Shown piece after piece: positions 42,411 to 51,308 of a stretch of 64,000 nucleotides of DNA. Below the pieces are notes generated by a model. It searched no databases and was not told where the DNA came from. It was given only the letters and a program-made list of their open reading frames with translations. The stretch is taken from NCBI GenBank assembly GCA_023390115.1, contig JAEWDM010000012.1, positions 1 to 64,000 on the forward strand, written 5' to 3'. A program made the position numbers and the translations under genes. The first letter of the stretch is position 1. Each line of letters starts with the position of its first letter. Source of the stretch: Bacillota bacterium. GTDB taxonomy: Bacteria > Bacillota > Clostridia > Acetivibrionales > DSM-27016.

Positions 42411-43415
42411 CTAAAGAGTGCCGGCATAGCTCCTTAAGGCGGGAAGCTTGTCTAAGGTAATTACATATGGATGCTCAAATACCTTTTTTATATGCTCCTC
42501 ACTGTTCCAGTCCCTGTCCAGTATATACTCTCCGAACCAGGTGCAGAACCACAGCCATTGAACCCCTTCGGATACAAGGCGTCCGGGATCTGGCAGCCCT
42601 CCGTTTTCAGGCATTGTAATCAGCTTTCTGTCTCCTGCAAAGTCCACAAGCTCTTTAAAGCCCCGAGCATTTATGTCATAATTCCCCTTATCGTAATATT
42701 TGTCTATTCCTACAACATCCACACAGTCATCTCCCGGATACCATGCCGCATCTACTCCATTTTCAGCAAAGGTCCACACCCATATAAGGTTATTAAGCTT
42801 ATATTCATTTGTAAACATATCGTACATCATACGGTACAGCTCCTTGCAGGGCTCCGGTCCCGCAGCTCCCCACCAGAACCACTTCCCGTCCGCTTCATGA
42901 AAGGGCCTCCACAGCACCGGCACATGTGCGTCCCTTATTCGCGCAAGCTGCTGTGCAATATTGTCCAAATCCTTCATAAGGAATTTATTCTCCTCAGTGC
43001 CGCTCTTAAGGCCCTTCACAATATCAAACGACGTCTCTGCTGTATAGAAGCTTTTACTTCCGGGGTTGCCCCCTGTGGGAGAATACCAGTGCCAGCAAAG
43101 AGTTACAATACCATTGCTGTCGTTGTACCAGTCAATGGCCCGCTCCGTTACGTCGTCCTTAAACCCTCCTCTTCCCTCAAAATTCATTGAGTGGGAATAA
43201 TTTAAAAAATCCATGCTCCGTATTGCAGGAAGCTTTCCGGTAATATCCCTTATGGTGTCAAGCTCAGGCCTGTATGGAAACTCCGCTTCATGCTGGCCTG
43301 AAAGAATGCCCTTCCCCTTAATGTCCTGAAGATAATTCATAAGCGCCCTTACCTCGTTGGAGGCATTCGGGTTCACGGCTGTAATTCTGTTTGGCTTTAA
43401 TGCATTGGTATTCAA
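42411..43415 (-). CDS. GH26 beta-mannanase, apparently cytoplasmic
   Basis: The 334-residue protein covers a complete GH26 barrel: 'GILSGQHEAEF', 'WHWYSPTGGNPGSKSFYTAETSF', the acid/base Glu in 'VLWRPFHEADGKWFWWG', and the nucleophile Glu in 'ITMPENGGLPD'. It has no signal peptide, dockerin, CBM or SLH part, unlike the cellulosomal mannanases of these organisms, so it should act in the cytoplasm on imported manno-oligosaccharides. No mannoside transporter or GH130 phosphorylase is adjacent. The 246-base gap after its 5' neighbour contains a hairpin AAGAAGCTTCTT near 42349. Confidence 0.92.
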   Translation of the reverse strand: MNTNALKPNRITAVNPNASNEVRALMNYLQDIKGKGILSGQHEAEFPYRPELDTIRDITGKLPAIRSMDFLNYSHSMNFEGRGGFKDDVTERAIDWYNDSNGIVTLCWHWYSPTGGNPGSKSFYTAETSFDIVKGLKSGTEENKFLMKDLDNIAQQLARIRDAHVPVLWRPFHEADGKWFWWGAAGPEPCKELYRMMYDMFTNEYKLNNLIWVWTFAENGVDAAWYPGDDCVDVVGIDKYYDKGNYDINARGFKELVDFAGDRKLITMPENGGLPDPGRLVSEGVQWLWFCTWFGEYILDRDWNSEEHIKKVFEHPYVITLDKLPALRSYAGTL

Positions 43416-43540
43416 ACAACATTTCCCTCCATATTATACTTAATTATACTTATTTTTAAGTGTGCAGCCTTATGATTCCGCTGTATCCTTTTAACTCCCG
43501 CAATATAATTTTCCTTCCGCCATGCGGGGCATCAACCCGC

Positions 43541-44908
43541 TTACAGCACCTCTTCCAGCTTTTCTACAATGTTTCTTTCCATTGCGATTATTTTATTAAT
43601 ATATTTTAGATATGCCTTTCCCGCAATAAAATCCCCCTTAAAGTAGCGGTAAATAACCTTCATTCTAAACCTTTTCCACTCTTCAACAAGCTCCGTTAAT
43701 ACATCGTTCAAATTTTGCCGGGAAAACTCAGGGTAAATATCCCGGTATTGCTCCAGTATAGCCTTAAGCAGCATTCTTCTCGCCAAAACAGACCAAAGCT
43801 TCCACTCCAAAAGCCCTTTTACATTCATATACTTGTAGTACAAGTGCTTGTGATCGAGGTAAAGCGCCTCACTTTCAAAAATCTGCTTTAGCATCTCCAG
43901 GGCTTCAAATCCGCAGAATACTTTAAAACCGTTATTATAATAGGAAGGCTTAAAATAATTGCTTATAATCTTTCTCAGCAAATCCCTCATGTCAATACCC
44001 CGGCTGAGCCTTTCAGCATCTATTCCGACAGAAGCAAAAATCAAGTCCACATCAAACGCAGGCTTTAAGTCAGTCTTCTTTATTACTCCGACAGATTTAT
44101 TTTTACCGTACGGTATAAACCTGTCGGTAAGAACAGCGGGTATTTCTATATAATACAGCATCTCACCGTCATGAGCCACAGCTATAAAGGTATGATTGTT
44201 TCTTTCAATCTCCTCCTGAGAATCGGTAATCTCAAAATCCAGACTTATAAAGTCCTTATGAAACGGAAGCTTCTTTGTATACGTTCTGATGACTACAATC
44301 TTTCCCTGCTCAAGCAGTCTCTCTATATCCGCCATAGACTCATATCCCTTGCGGTTAACAACCTCCGCTTTAAACACCTCGTCCGCCGCATCAAAATCCC
44401 CGCACCATATGTCACACAGGCTTCCGTCAGGATTCAGCGACACATTTACCGAAATATCCTGCAGCAAGATACCGACATGCTTTGCATAGTCCTTTACATA
44501 TCTTTTAAGATAGAAGTAATACATAAGGGAATTGCAGTCTAAAAGCTGAGTAAACTCATCAAAGCTGCCGTTTCTGCAGAAATAATATTCCGCATCAAGA
44601 TTTTCCCGCATCGCCGCGGGCATATCCCCCTTTTCTATGTAGGATATCCTTTCCCATAAAATTTGCGCCAGCTTCTCAATTGTAGGATTTTCCAGAATAT
44701 CCTGCGCCGTGAGGCTTATATTTTTTATTCTGCCTGCAATGCGATCGGCCTTTGACTGATCTCCTCCCAGCTCAAAAAAGTTATCCGTTATTCCAAGATA
44801 TCTATTTACCTGGAGCACTTCCTCCCACGCCTTCATTACAATAAACTGGGTACCGTCCGTCACAGGAACATGAGTCCCTGCAGCTTCCTTTTTATTATCC
44901 TCAAGCAT
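43541..44908 (-). CDS. Peptidyl-carrier-like domain fused to a BtrH-like domain, carrier serine missing
   Basis: ATG 44908 follows AGGGAGG by 8 bases; the frame is open upstream to 45016 but without a ribosome site. In the 455-residue protein, residues ~15-90 form a carrier domain ('VMKAWEEVLQVNRYLGITDNFFELGGDQSKADRIAGRI'). The usual LGGDS phosphopantetheine serine is Gln (LGGDQ), so 4'-phosphopantetheine attachment looks impossible. The remaining ~360 residues resemble in outline BtrH/cysteine-protease-fold proteins of aminoglycoside and peptide pathways ('FISLDFEITDSQEEIERNNHTFIAVAHDGEMLYYIEIP'); that match is uncertain. There is no NRPS or PKS gene nearby. Possibly a remnant of, or a scaffold in, a specialised metabolite pathway. 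Confidence 0.65.
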   Translation of the reverse strand: MLEDNKKEAAGTHVPVTDGTQFIVMKAWEEVLQVNRYLGITDNFFELGGDQSKADRIAGRIKNISLTAQDILENPTIEKLAQILWERISYIEKGDMPAAMRENLDAEYYFCRNGSFDEFTQLLDCNSLMYYFYLKRYVKDYAKHVGILLQDISVNVSLNPDGSLCDIWCGDFDAADEVFKAEVVNRKGYESMADIERLLEQGKIVVIRTYTKKLPFHKDFISLDFEITDSQEEIERNNHTFIAVAHDGEMLYYIEIPAVLTDRFIPYGKNKSVGVIKKTDLKPAFDVDLIFASVGIDAERLSRGIDMRDLLRKIISNYFKPSYYNNGFKVFCGFEALEMLKQIFESEALYLDHKHLYYKYMNVKGLLEWKLWSVLARRMLLKAILEQYRDIYPEFSRQNLNDVLTELVEEWKRFRMKVIYRYFKGDFIAGKAYLKYINKIIAMERNIVEKLEEVL

Positions 44909-45095
44909 AGCCGTCGCCTCCCTGAAACATTGAGCTCGCCCGATAGTCTGCTCGCACATTATTGAGTATGTACGTTTATATTTTACATATTTATATAATA
45001 TTTGTAAATACATCATTCTTATGTTTACAAAATTATTATGCAGGAACTCAATTTATAAAACAAGAAAAGCCGCAGCATGTGCGTCATAAAATTAT

Positions 45096-46829
45096 CTATA
45101 TTGTATATTCGAGCCGGTATAGCTCCGAGCTTTCCTTGTAAATAATTTTTCTGCCCTTCATTATATCAAACCATTTATTGGCAAATATTGCAAGCTCCTT
45201 TCCGTTTCTCACATCAATTTTGCCCAATTCCCCTTTAAATTCCTCATAGAGCTTCTGAGATGATATATTTATATAAAAGCCGCTTGTGTTTATTACAGGA
45301 ATGCCTGAATACTTGTAGTCCTCAAAGCATATAAGGTCCATAAATATTCCCTTTCTTATCAGCACTGCCTTGTTCCGGCGCACATCCAGTATATCGATAC
45401 TGTCGGGATAAAAATACGTTTCTCCCTCTAAGGGCACCGAATCCCCCTGAATAAAAAGCCTGTGATGGGGAGTTGCTTTTTTAACCGCTCCCTCAGGCAG
45501 CATATAGAAATATTCATCAAAGCAGCTTACGACAATCTCCGCATCCTCCCTGACAAACCGGCTAACCTCATCCCTTAACGCTTCCACACCGGAAATAATT
45601 CCTCCTCCGCATACGTCATATCCGTCCACTATTACAAATCTTCCGGTGTTCTGGTTATTTTTAAATTGATCAAAGCATAATTTTTCCTTTGTGCGTATGG
45701 TTATCTCCGCTACATCGTTTGTTTTAACCCGGGAGGCGTCCTCAATTGCTTCAAGTGTTGTAGCGTCGATAACCCTGTCAATTGAAACGACCTCACATTC
45801 CATCTCCTGAGTTACTACCTTTATTTTATACTTTTTGTCCTTTACAAGGTTATTCTTTCCCATCCAGAACAGGTTGACCTTAAACACATCGGATATCACA
45901 GGAGCTTCATCCTTACGGGTTATAAACTCTCCCCTCTTATTAAAAAACTCGTCCTCCACCGTAATACCTACAGACATGCCTGCCTCTGCGGTGTCCCTTC
46001 TGTCATTTTCCGTCCAGTATTCTATCGTTTTTACGCGTGTGAGCTTCTGACTGGGAGAAATAAGTATTTCATCCCCCGCCTTAAGCCTCCCGGATTCAAT
46101 TCTGCCTGCGATGATCCTCCTGTTGTCAAACTTATAAACATCCTGTATAGGCAGCCTCAGTGGCTTTTCCTCAAGCCCCTTGTCCTTCTCAAACATATCT
46201 ATGGCCTCAAGTATCGGGGCCCCGTCATACCACGGCATTTTATCGGATTTAAGTGCAATGTTTTCTCCAAGGAAAGCCGAAACAGGTATATATTTTAATG
46301 GATAAACCTTCAGGCTGTTTAAGAATCGGTTCATTTCAAGCTTTATTGCGTTAAACCTCCGCTCCGAATAGTCAATCAGATCCATTTTATTGACTATTAC
46401 GTATACCTTCTGTATACCAAGAAGCGAAAGAATATAGCCATGCCTCTTGGATTGCTCCTGTATGCCCTCATTGGCGTCAATAATAAGAAGCGCCGCCTCT
46501 GCATTTGCCGCTCCCGATATCATATTTTTGAGAAATTCCTTGTGCCCCGGAGCATCAATAATTACATACTCCCTTTTTTCGGTGTGAAACTGAAGCTGAG
46601 TGGTATCAATTGTAATTCCCTGCTTCTGCTCCTCCTCAAAGGCATCCAGAAGATATGCATATTCGAAGGGCTTTCCCTTTTCCTTTGAAATTCTTTTTAC
46701 CCTGTCTATGGTCCCTTCAGGCAAAGATTTTGTATCATAAAGCAACCTTCCTATTACCGTGGACTTACCATGATCCACATGTCCCACCACTACTATTTTA
46801 AGGATTTCCTTAGCGTTTTCCCCTCTCAT
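45096..46829 (-). CDS. cysN: Sulfate adenylyltransferase subunit 1 (CysN GTPase) with a C-terminal extension
   Basis: Residues ~1-420 are a CysN-type translation-factor-like GTPase: P-loop 'VVVGHVDHGKSTVIGRLLYD', 'DAFEEEQKQGITIDT', 'IDAPGHKEFLKNM' (G3), 'VNKMDLIDY' (G4), followed by two beta-barrel domains. The ~150-residue end ('DSIDILDVRRNKAVLIRKGIFMDLICFEDYKYSGIP...') is not APS kinase: no second P-loop is visible, and I do not recognise it. With CysD it makes APS from sulfate and ATP, driven by GTP. It closes the ROK-aprA-aprB-cysD-cysN gene group. Confidence 0.95.
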   Translation of the reverse strand: MRGENAKEILKIVVVGHVDHGKSTVIGRLLYDTKSLPEGTIDRVKRISKEKGKPFEYAYLLDAFEEEQKQGITIDTTQLQFHTEKREYVIIDAPGHKEFLKNMISGAANAEAALLIIDANEGIQEQSKRHGYILSLLGIQKVYVIVNKMDLIDYSERRFNAIKLEMNRFLNSLKVYPLKYIPVSAFLGENIALKSDKMPWYDGAPILEAIDMFEKDKGLEEKPLRLPIQDVYKFDNRRIIAGRIESGRLKAGDEILISPSQKLTRVKTIEYWTENDRRDTAEAGMSVGITVEDEFFNKRGEFITRKDEAPVISDVFKVNLFWMGKNNLVKDKKYKIKVVTQEMECEVVSIDRVIDATTLEAIEDASRVKTNDVAEITIRTKEKLCFDQFKNNQNTGRFVIVDGYDVCGGGIISGVEALRDEVSRFVREDAEIVVSCFDEYFYMLPEGAVKKATPHHRLFIQGDSVPLEGETYFYPDSIDILDVRRNKAVLIRKGIFMDLICFEDYKYSGIPVINTSGFYINISSQKLYEEFKGELGKIDVRNGKELAIFANKWFDIMKGRKIIYKESSELYRLEYTI

Positions 46830-46888
46830 TATATAAGCACCCTCTTTTCCTCACAGAATAAATTTAAACAGCAAAAGCCTTAAAGCCG

Positions 46889-47689
46889 CTACATATACCC
46901 GTCCTTCCTGAGCTTCTGCATTGCATAAGCATCCTCCTGATCCTGAGCCCGGCCTGCTCTCTCACTTACCTTGGTGTTTTTAAGCTCCTCAATTATCTCC
47001 TCTATGCAGGAAGCCTCCGAGTCAATTTTTCCGGTGCACGGAGCGCAGCCAAGACTCCTGTACCTCTTTCCATCCTTAGAAAAGTACAGGTCTACAAGAG
47101 GTATGTTTTCGCGCCCTATATATGCCCATATGTCAATCTCATTCCAGTGCAGAATGGGATGCACTCTTATATGGTTTCCTTTGGGGAAGTCTGTCTTAAA
47201 CTGATCCCACAGCTCGGGAGGCTGATTCGTATAATCCCATTCGGAATCCTTGTTTCTTTCGCTGAATACTCTTTCCTTTGATCGCGAGCCCTCTTCATCT
47301 CTCCTTATACCGAGAATAAGACCTTCAAATTCATACTTTGTAACAACCTGTTGAAGGCCATCGGTCTTTAGCGCCTTGCAGCATACCAGCCTTCCATGCC
47401 CGGGTCCCATTCCCTGCTCCAAGGCCTCCCGGTTTGTATGCACAATCAGATCCAGGTTGTACTCCTTCGCTATCCTGTCCCTGTATTCAATCATTTCAGG
47501 TATTTTATAGGTTGTATCCACATGTATGAACGGGAATGGGCAGTGCCCGAAAAATGCTTTCTTTGCCAGCCATAGAAGAACTGTGGAGTCCTTTCCTATA
47601 GACCACAGCATTCCCAGCTTTCCGAATTTTTTATAGGCCTCTCTCAATATAAATATGCTCTGTGCCTCCAGCCTGTCTAAATGATCCAT
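46889..47689 (-). CDS. cysD: Sulfate adenylyltransferase subunit 2
   Basis: The 266-residue protein matches CysD: 'LWSIGKDSTVLLWLAKKAFFG' (SGGKDS-like PP-loop), 'FIHVDTTYKIPEMIEYRD', 'GIRRDEEGSRSKERVFS' and 'LGCAPCTGKIDSEASCIEEIIEEL'. It forms the ATP sulfurylase heterodimer with CysN. GGAGG precedes the ATG. It begins 12 bases after aprB and 59 bases before cysN, so the genes are coexpressed. Confidence 0.98.
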   Translation of the reverse strand: MDHLDRLEAQSIFILREAYKKFGKLGMLWSIGKDSTVLLWLAKKAFFGHCPFPFIHVDTTYKIPEMIEYRDRIAKEYNLDLIVHTNREALEQGMGPGHGRLVCCKALKTDGLQQVVTKYEFEGLILGIRRDEEGSRSKERVFSERNKDSEWDYTNQPPELWDQFKTDFPKGNHIRVHPILHWNEIDIWAYIGRENIPLVDLYFSKDGKRYRSLGCAPCTGKIDSEASCIEEIIEELKNTKVSERAGRAQDQEDAYAMQKLRKDGYM

Positions 47690-47701
47690 TTAAAACCCCT
47701 C

Positions 47702-48016
47702 CTAATACCTATTCGACTCTTTTTGATTAATTGTAATTACCTTTTCCTCTCCATCTGCTTTGACAATATGCCAGTGCAGAAAATGCCCGTCTCTCTTTGT
47801 ATACATTGTAGAGCCCCTGCCCCCTATATCTGCGCCCAGAAAATAGCTCACAGCTCCGTAAGAGCACTCCTTGAGACAGGCCGTGCAGCCCCAGCAGTCC
47901 TTTGGATACCTGCTTTCCGCCTTTCCGCTTTTGTTTTTATAAAGAAGCGTCCCCGGACATACCCTGATGCATTTTCCGCAGCCCGTGCATTTTTCGGTAT
48001 CAATCCTTATGCTCAT
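47702..48016 (-). CDS. aprB: AprB-like 2[4Fe-4S] ferredoxin subunit of APS reductase
   Basis: The 104-residue protein has two cluster motifs, CTGCGKCIRVCP and CWGCTACLKEC, followed by an AprB-like tail ('RGSTMYTKRDGHFLHWHI'). AprB passes electrons to the AprA flavin for APS reduction to sulfite. ATG 48016 is spaced correctly from AGAGGG; the gene overlaps the end of aprA by 17 bases, indicating translational coupling. The tail is shorter than in dissimilatory sulfate reducers. Confidence 0.9.
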   Translation of the reverse strand: MSIRIDTEKCTGCGKCIRVCPGTLLYKNKSGKAESRYPKDCWGCTACLKECSYGAVSYFLGADIGGRGSTMYTKRDGHFLHWHIVKADGEEKVITINQKESNRY

Positions 48017-49700
48017 AAGCCTCATCCCTCTTTACCAAATCTCTTAAAATTATTTTTACCTCTCCGTCCTTAAAGCGCGAATTTACATATTTAAGCCAGT
48101 TTTTATCATCCCTTTCAGGATAGTCGGCATTTTCATGGAAGCTGTGCCACCGCGTTTCCTTTCTCGCCTCAAGGTGCTTTATAAGCACTCTGCATACCCA
48201 CAGGCGATCTATAAGCTCATAAATAAGCATAAGCTGGTGCAGGCCGGTAGCCCTTAGCGATTCGCTCAATTTCATCAACTGGGCAATGTGCTGCTCAGCC
48301 AGCTTAAGCTTGCCCGAATTAACTATGTAGCCCGAGGATATTCCTCCTGCATAATCATCCATGGCCTTTTGCATGGCCTCCTCTATCTCTTCAATGCTAT
48401 ACAGAGCCGATTCCTCTCCCAGAAAGGTGTTCACACCGTTTAGCATTGCAGAAATCTTTTCGCCGCAAATTACGGTACCGCTTTTTCCCTCTATATACCT
48501 CAAGGCAGACAAAGCGGCTATTTCTCCTTCGGCAAAGCAGCCCGTAACATACTTCTGCGGGCTTCCTCCCGCTACGTCTCCCGCTGCATAAAGCCCCTTA
48601 ATTGTAGAAGACCTTCCGGCATCCACCCAGTACCCGCTTCCGGTATGCCCGCCGACAATATACGGCTCGGTGCCCTCAATCTCAACATTCTGCCGCGCGG
48701 GCCCCCTTCCCGCTTCGATCCATTTTAAGGTCTGTGCAGGCGCCATGTTCAAATAAGCCTTTAAAAGCTCTTCCTCCTGTTTCTGTGTAATCCCCTTGGT
48801 TTTAAGGTAGCACGGGCCTCTTCCGATCCTGTTCTCCATAACTGTTGAATACAGCCGCATTGAGGTGTTAGGAGTACCGTAACTGCTTTCATACTCTCTT
48901 TCCAAGCTGTTTATCTGATCCGCCCCCACACCCTGAGAAATAGTACCGGTAGGAGCAATTGTATCCTTGCACCTTAAAGCAATAAAGCGCATTTCGAAGG
49001 TTGTCATCTCGGCTCCCGCCCTTATGCCCATCGCATATCCCGCACCGGTATTGAATGGGCAATACCACATCTTATGCCGTGAGAAGCCCGGATTATTGGG
49101 CTTATACAAGCCCGCAGCGCCTCCGGTGGCGCATATTACCGCCTTTGAGGAAATGACATACAGTATATTTTTTTCAATGGAGAAGCCGTACGCTCCCACC
49201 GCCTTACCGTTTTCAACAATATAATCAACTATGTTTACCCGGTTTAAAACCTGTATATTTTTCTCCCTCTCCACAGCGCCCGCCAAAAGCGTTTTAATAT
49301 TTTCCCCGTTTATTTTTATATTCCGCCTGCCTCTGGAAGCATACTCTCCGTTTTCATCCTTCAGTATAACCAGTCCCAGTCCTTCCATTTTGCGGGTTAC
49401 TCTGTTTAAGCCTTGAGCCATGCTGTACACAAGATCCTCCCTCAATATGCCCTCCGCATCATTCCTTACATAGCCGAGATAAGTATCCGGCGTTTCTCCC
49501 TTTACAATATAGGCATTAAGCGCGTTGACCCCTGCGGCAAGACATCCGCTCCGGCTTATATGCGCCTTCTCCGCTATTATAACCCTTGCGCCGGAGTTCT
49601 CCGCGATTGTCAGTGCGGCATAGCACCCTGCGGTGCCTCCACCTATAATAAGCACATCAGTTTCTAATATCTCCGCTTCCAGCTTTATACCTCTATCCAC
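48000..49700 (-). CDS. aprA: AprA-like flavoprotein subunit of APS reductase
   Basis: The 566-residue protein has the FAD-binding start 'TDVLIIGGGTAGCYAALTIA', 'HISRSGCLAAGVNALNAYI' and the characteristic APS-reductase stretches 'ICATGGAAGLYKPNNPGFSRHKMWYCPFNTGAGYAMGIRAGAEMTTFEMRFIALRCKDTIAPTG' region and 'GYWVDAGRSSTIKGLYAAGDVAGGSPQKYV'. It reduces APS to sulfite plus AMP. Pairing with cysDN shows an assimilatory use, as the rest of a dissimilatory dsr set is absent. It starts with GTG 49700, 8 bases after GGGGAGG. Confidence 0.93.
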   Translation of the reverse strand: MDRGIKLEAEILETDVLIIGGGTAGCYAALTIAENSGARVIIAEKAHISRSGCLAAGVNALNAYIVKGETPDTYLGYVRNDAEGILREDLVYSMAQGLNRVTRKMEGLGLVILKDENGEYASRGRRNIKINGENIKTLLAGAVEREKNIQVLNRVNIVDYIVENGKAVGAYGFSIEKNILYVISSKAVICATGGAAGLYKPNNPGFSRHKMWYCPFNTGAGYAMGIRAGAEMTTFEMRFIALRCKDTIAPTGTISQGVGADQINSLEREYESSYGTPNTSMRLYSTVMENRIGRGPCYLKTKGITQKQEEELLKAYLNMAPAQTLKWIEAGRGPARQNVEIEGTEPYIVGGHTGSGYWVDAGRSSTIKGLYAAGDVAGGSPQKYVTGCFAEGEIAALSALRYIEGKSGTVICGEKISAMLNGVNTFLGEESALYSIEEIEEAMQKAMDDYAGGISSGYIVNSGKLKLAEQHIAQLMKLSESLRATGLHQLMLIYELIDRLWVCRVLIKHLEARKETRWHSFHENADYPERDDKNWLKYVNSRFKDGEVKIILRDLVKRDEAYEHKD

Positions 49701-49761
49701 TCCACTGCCCTCCCCTAAAATCCATATAACGCATTATTTCAATGCCTCCATTAGTCTGCTG

Positions 49762-51108
49762 TCAAAAAGCTCCCACCCCACCCTGTCCAAGGGTATAAGC
49801 ATCTAAACCTTTATTTTTAACACCATATTTCGATTTTGCATCTTTAAGACAGTTTTCAGCAAATAATACGGCCGACCCTACGGCAATTGCATTTTCTTTA
49901 AACTCACCTCCCCTGTTAAATACTGTCCGGGCATCTCCGCTCATATAGCATTTTTTCAATGCGGTATGGGTACAGACCTCATAAAACAGGCCGGATTGAT
50001 GTATCAAGGGTCCGCTTAAAATTACCATCTGAGGATTAAGAATATTAATAAAATTAGCCACTCCCGTACCAAAAATAGCTGCCGAACGCTTTATAACCTC
50101 TCCTGCCGGACCGTCGCCCTCCTCAGCCGCGCTGCATATATCAATATAGCCCAGCTCATCCACGGGCTTTTTGATTTTGGACGTCCTGCCCCTTCTAAGC
50201 TCTGAGGCAAACGCTTTTTTGATTGAGCTAATCGAGGAATAACACTCAACACAGCCGGAATTTCCGCAACTGCATTTCTCGCCGTCCACATCAATCACCA
50301 TATGCGCGAATGCATCCTCTATGTCGTTTATTGTCCTTACAAGATCTCCTGAAAAAACAGCTCCCGTCCTTATTCCAATACCGCAATTAAAATAAACAAC
50401 ACTCTTTAAATTTCTTCCTATTCCGAAAAGATTTTCGGCTAATACCGCAGCATTAGCCCCGTTATCTATTACTACCGGATATCCTGTCGCCCTGCCAAGC
50501 ATTTCGGCGATTGGTACGTTCACCCACCCCTCCGCCTGAAAATTAACAGGGTTAAGAATTATGCCCTTTTCCCTGTCTATAGGTCCTACAGTTCCTACCC
50601 CAATGCCCAGTATCATATTCGGGCTTATTCCCAGCACCTCAATTGCCTGCATAATAATACCGCTGATTATTTCTACCGTAGTGCCGGGAGAGCAGTGCCT
50701 TTCCATCGGAAACTGCCGCTTAAACAAAATCCTCATTTTCAAATCGGTCAATACCACCAGTGCATACATTCTTGAAATATCAATTCCTATAATATAGTGC
50801 CTTCCTGAATTTACATCATACAGCACAGGCCTTCTGCCGCCCGTAGAGTCTCCTATGCTGGACGGCACAACCAGCGCCTTATCCTCAAGAGGCTGCATAA
50901 TCCTGTTTAACGTACTTAATTTCATACCGCTAAAAAGCACGATATCATTCTTTGTAACCGGTCCGTTTTTCTGGATAAAATTAAATATATATTTCGCTCC
51001 ACGCCCCAAACCGCTGAACATGTCCAAATCCTTCCCTCCATCCGTATATCCCGGGAGTCCCTGCGTTTTACCCGTGCCCTGAAAATCATCTTTTTTCCAT
51101 TTTGGCAA
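49762..51108 (-). CDS. ROK-family transcriptional regulator
   Basis: The 448-residue protein has an N-terminal winged helix ('NFIQKNGPVTKNDIVLFSGMKLSTLNRIMQPLEDKALVVPS') and a ROK sugar-kinase-like body with 'IIGIDISRMYALVVLTDLK', 'GIGVGTVGPIDREKGIILNPVNF', 'VVIDNGANAAVLAENLFG' and the zinc motif 'CSCGNSGCVEC'. ROK repressors normally sense sugars or sugar phosphates. Here it sits between the sulfate-assimilation genes (61 bases from aprA) and the nitrogenase-like genes, so its ligand may be a sulfur compound or it may be a bystander. Its promoter carries the shared 12-bp element. Confidence 0.9.
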   Translation of the reverse strand: MPKWKKDDFQGTGKTQGLPGYTDGGKDLDMFSGLGRGAKYIFNFIQKNGPVTKNDIVLFSGMKLSTLNRIMQPLEDKALVVPSSIGDSTGGRRPVLYDVNSGRHYIIGIDISRMYALVVLTDLKMRILFKRQFPMERHCSPGTTVEIISGIIMQAIEVLGISPNMILGIGVGTVGPIDREKGIILNPVNFQAEGWVNVPIAEMLGRATGYPVVIDNGANAAVLAENLFGIGRNLKSVVYFNCGIGIRTGAVFSGDLVRTINDIEDAFAHMVIDVDGEKCSCGNSGCVECYSSISSIKKAFASELRRGRTSKIKKPVDELGYIDICSAAEEGDGPAGEVIKRSAAIFGTGVANFINILNPQMVILSGPLIHQSGLFYEVCTHTALKKCYMSGDARTVFNRGGEFKENAIAVGSAVLFAENCLKDAKSKYGVKNKGLDAYTLGQGGVGAF

Positions 51109-51123
51109 TAAGTCCGGCTAAAA

Positions 51124-51158
51124 ATATATCCATTTTATTTAAGAAGAAATGGATATAT
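51124..51158 (-). terminator. Leader hairpin before the ROK/apr/cys operon
   Basis: On the minus strand ATATATCCATTT (51158-51147) pairs perfectly with AAATGGATATAT (51135-51124) and is followed by TTTT. It lies between the shared 12-bp element and the ROK start, so it could attenuate transcription, although the A/T-rich stem is weak. Confidence 0.5.
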
Positions 51159-51215
51159 AGTATTCCTATCATTTTTATATGAATTTATTTTAATCCCATA
51201 AGAATAATTTGTCAA
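51159..51215 (-). promoter_or_regulatory. Promoter plus shared 12-bp element, ROK/apr/cys operon
   Basis: In the minus direction: TTGACA (51215-51210), exactly 17 bases, TAAAAT (51192-51187), then 16 bases to GATAGGAATACT (51170-51159). The same three parts occur before the nifB-like gene and before the yezD/nifDK-like operon. The element lies downstream of the predicted -10, where a repressor could block initiation or elongation. Confidence 0.8.
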
Positions 51216-51256
51216 CAATTATTTTGATTATAACATATATGTTTAGTACAAAGATA

Positions 51257-51301
51257 GACATTCCTCAATATCGTTGCCTGCCAACTATATTGAGGAATGT
51301 C
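51257..51301. repeat. Perfect 15-bp inverted repeat after the nifH-like gene
   Basis: GACATTCCTCAATAT (51257-51271) and ATATTGAGGAATGTC (51287-51301) are perfect complements with a 15-base spacer, followed by CCCCGC. It begins eight bases past the nifH-like stop and probably ends that transcript or protects its 3' end. It belongs to the GGGGACATT-type palindrome group seen elsewhere in the window. Confidence 0.7.
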
Positions 51302-51308
51302 CCCGCTT

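Noticed and set aside
47702..49700. Dissimilatory sulfate reduction
   Set aside because: Only AprAB is present with assimilatory CysDN; no dsrAB, sat, qmo or dsrC genes are visible.
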